A stretch of 21,641 nt of DNA, from positions 1 to 21,641 of the forward strand of contig JAGABD010000094.1 in the NCBI GenBank assembly GCA_017614795.1. Direction: 5' to 3'. Both the position numbers and the translations under genes were made by a program. Positions 21,230 to 21,641 of the stretch are shown here, in pieces. Numbering within the stretch: position 1 is the first letter of the stretch; the number at the start of each line of letters is the position of its first letter. The notes under the pieces were generated by a model. The model saw only the letters and a program-made list of their open reading frames with translations, was not told the DNA's origin and did no database searches. Source of the DNA: Bacteroidales bacterium (GTDB lineage Bacteria; Bacteroidota; Bacteroidia; Bacteroidales; UBA932).

Positions 21230-21641
21230 TTATTCCGCAAATAGTTTCAGGATGTTCAGGATCACCGCGGAGGCCTTCTGCATATTCTGGAGGGATACCC
21301 ATTCCATTTTGCCGTGGAAGTTGAGTCCGCCGGCGAAGATGTTGGGGCAAGGGAGGCCCTTGAAGCTGAGGTTGGCGCCGTCGGTGCCGCCGCGGATGGG
21401 CTGGATGCGGGGCTTCACGCCGGCCATCTCCATAGCCTTCACCGCCTTATCGATGATATGATAGTGGGGTTCGACCTGGCCCCGCATATTGTAATACTGG
21501 TCCTTGATGACCGCGGTCGCAGTACCAGGGCCGTACTTGGCGTCGATCTCCGCCACGCAATGCTCCATCAGCGATTTTTTTGCCTCGAACTTGGCGCGGT
21601 CGTGGTCGCGGATGATGTAGCTCATGTCGGTTTCTTCCACG
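21230..21641 (-). CDS. pepT: Peptidase T, C-terminal part (5' end beyond window)
   Basis: C-terminal 136 or so residues of a zinc tripeptidase of the M20 family, a cytosolic enzyme that removes N-terminal residues from tripeptides. Visible family segments are [37 protein letters not shown] and [13 protein letters not shown]; the His in NFHGK corresponds to the last metal ligand, and PIRGGTDG is a hallmark of peptidase T. The reading frame is open to the right edge, so the ATG inside it is not a start. The stop at 21230 is 21 bp from the lipoprotein ATG, which suggests read-through. Confidence 0.93.
   Translation of the reverse strand, partial: VEETDMSYIIRDHDRAKFEAKKSLMEHCVAEIDAKYGPGTATAVIKDQYYNMRGQVEPHYHIIDKAVKAMEMAGVKPRIQPIRGGTDGANLSFKGLPCPNIFAGGLNFHGKMEWVSLQNMQKASAVILNILKLFAE

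Noticed and set aside
1..21641. CRISPR arrays, tRNA or rRNA genes, prophage or complete insertion sequences
   Set aside because: No regularly spaced repeats, cloverleaf-like segments, phage structural genes or transposase with terminal repeats were seen on either strand; the Rpn-type nuclease alone is not a complete element.

Overview
The window looks like chromosomal DNA of an uncultured gut-type Bacteroidota (Bacteroidales) species. Evidence: at least eight intergenic regions carry the Bacteroidota -7 promoter form TAnnTTTG, Shine-Dalgarno sequences are scarce, and gene families typical of the phylum are present (tandem deoxynucleoside kinases, an ECF sigma factor beside a barrel-ended anti-sigma protein, FISUMP-domain envelope proteins, a DUF456-type membrane protein, an EnvC-like LytM protein behind a TPR protein). 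The left half is GC-rich. The stretch at about 11.9-14.2 kb is visibly more AT-rich.

Layout. 1-2722 (minus): an operon of two paralogous deoxynucleoside kinases followed by a long-chain acyl-CoA ligase cut by the left edge. 2782-3480 (plus): a metallo-beta-lactamase-fold hydrolase. 3419-7026 (minus): a lipoprotein, the YifB/ComM ATPase, then a HicA-HicB toxin-antitoxin pair with a third small ORF behind it. 7139-8954 (minus): an ECF sigma factor, then a protein that joins a cytoplasmic anti-sigma-like head, one membrane helix, a Pro/Ala/Glu linker and an outer-membrane beta-barrel. 9061-11618 (plus): a TPR protein translationally coupled to an EnvC-like amidase activator, closed by a strong symmetrical terminator.

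From 11.8 kb the region is accessory. A 107-bp dispersed element (copy A, 11802-11908) precedes a lipoprotein and a DUF456-type membrane protein. Next comes a compact minus-strand unit with its own promoter, two stem-loops (one terminator-like) and an uncatalogued 46-residue basic protein. Then come a putative regulator coupled to a three-module FISUMP lipoprotein, a membrane-anchored Ser/Thr kinase, an outer-membrane barrel protein and an Rpn-type nuclease. Copy B of the element lies at 19364-19470. A further FISUMP protein with a TolA-like coiled coil, a small lipoprotein and the C-terminal part of peptidase T finish the window.

Most notable: (i) the dual-membrane anti-sigma architecture; (ii) the two copies of the 107-bp element, whose flanks align directly while the hairpin core is in the opposite orientation, and which bracket about 7.5 kb of accessory genes; (iii) the structured leader and small basic protein at 13.75-14.05 kb; (iv) several genes whose -7 element lies only 2-9 nt before the start codon, implying leaderless or near-leaderless mRNAs.
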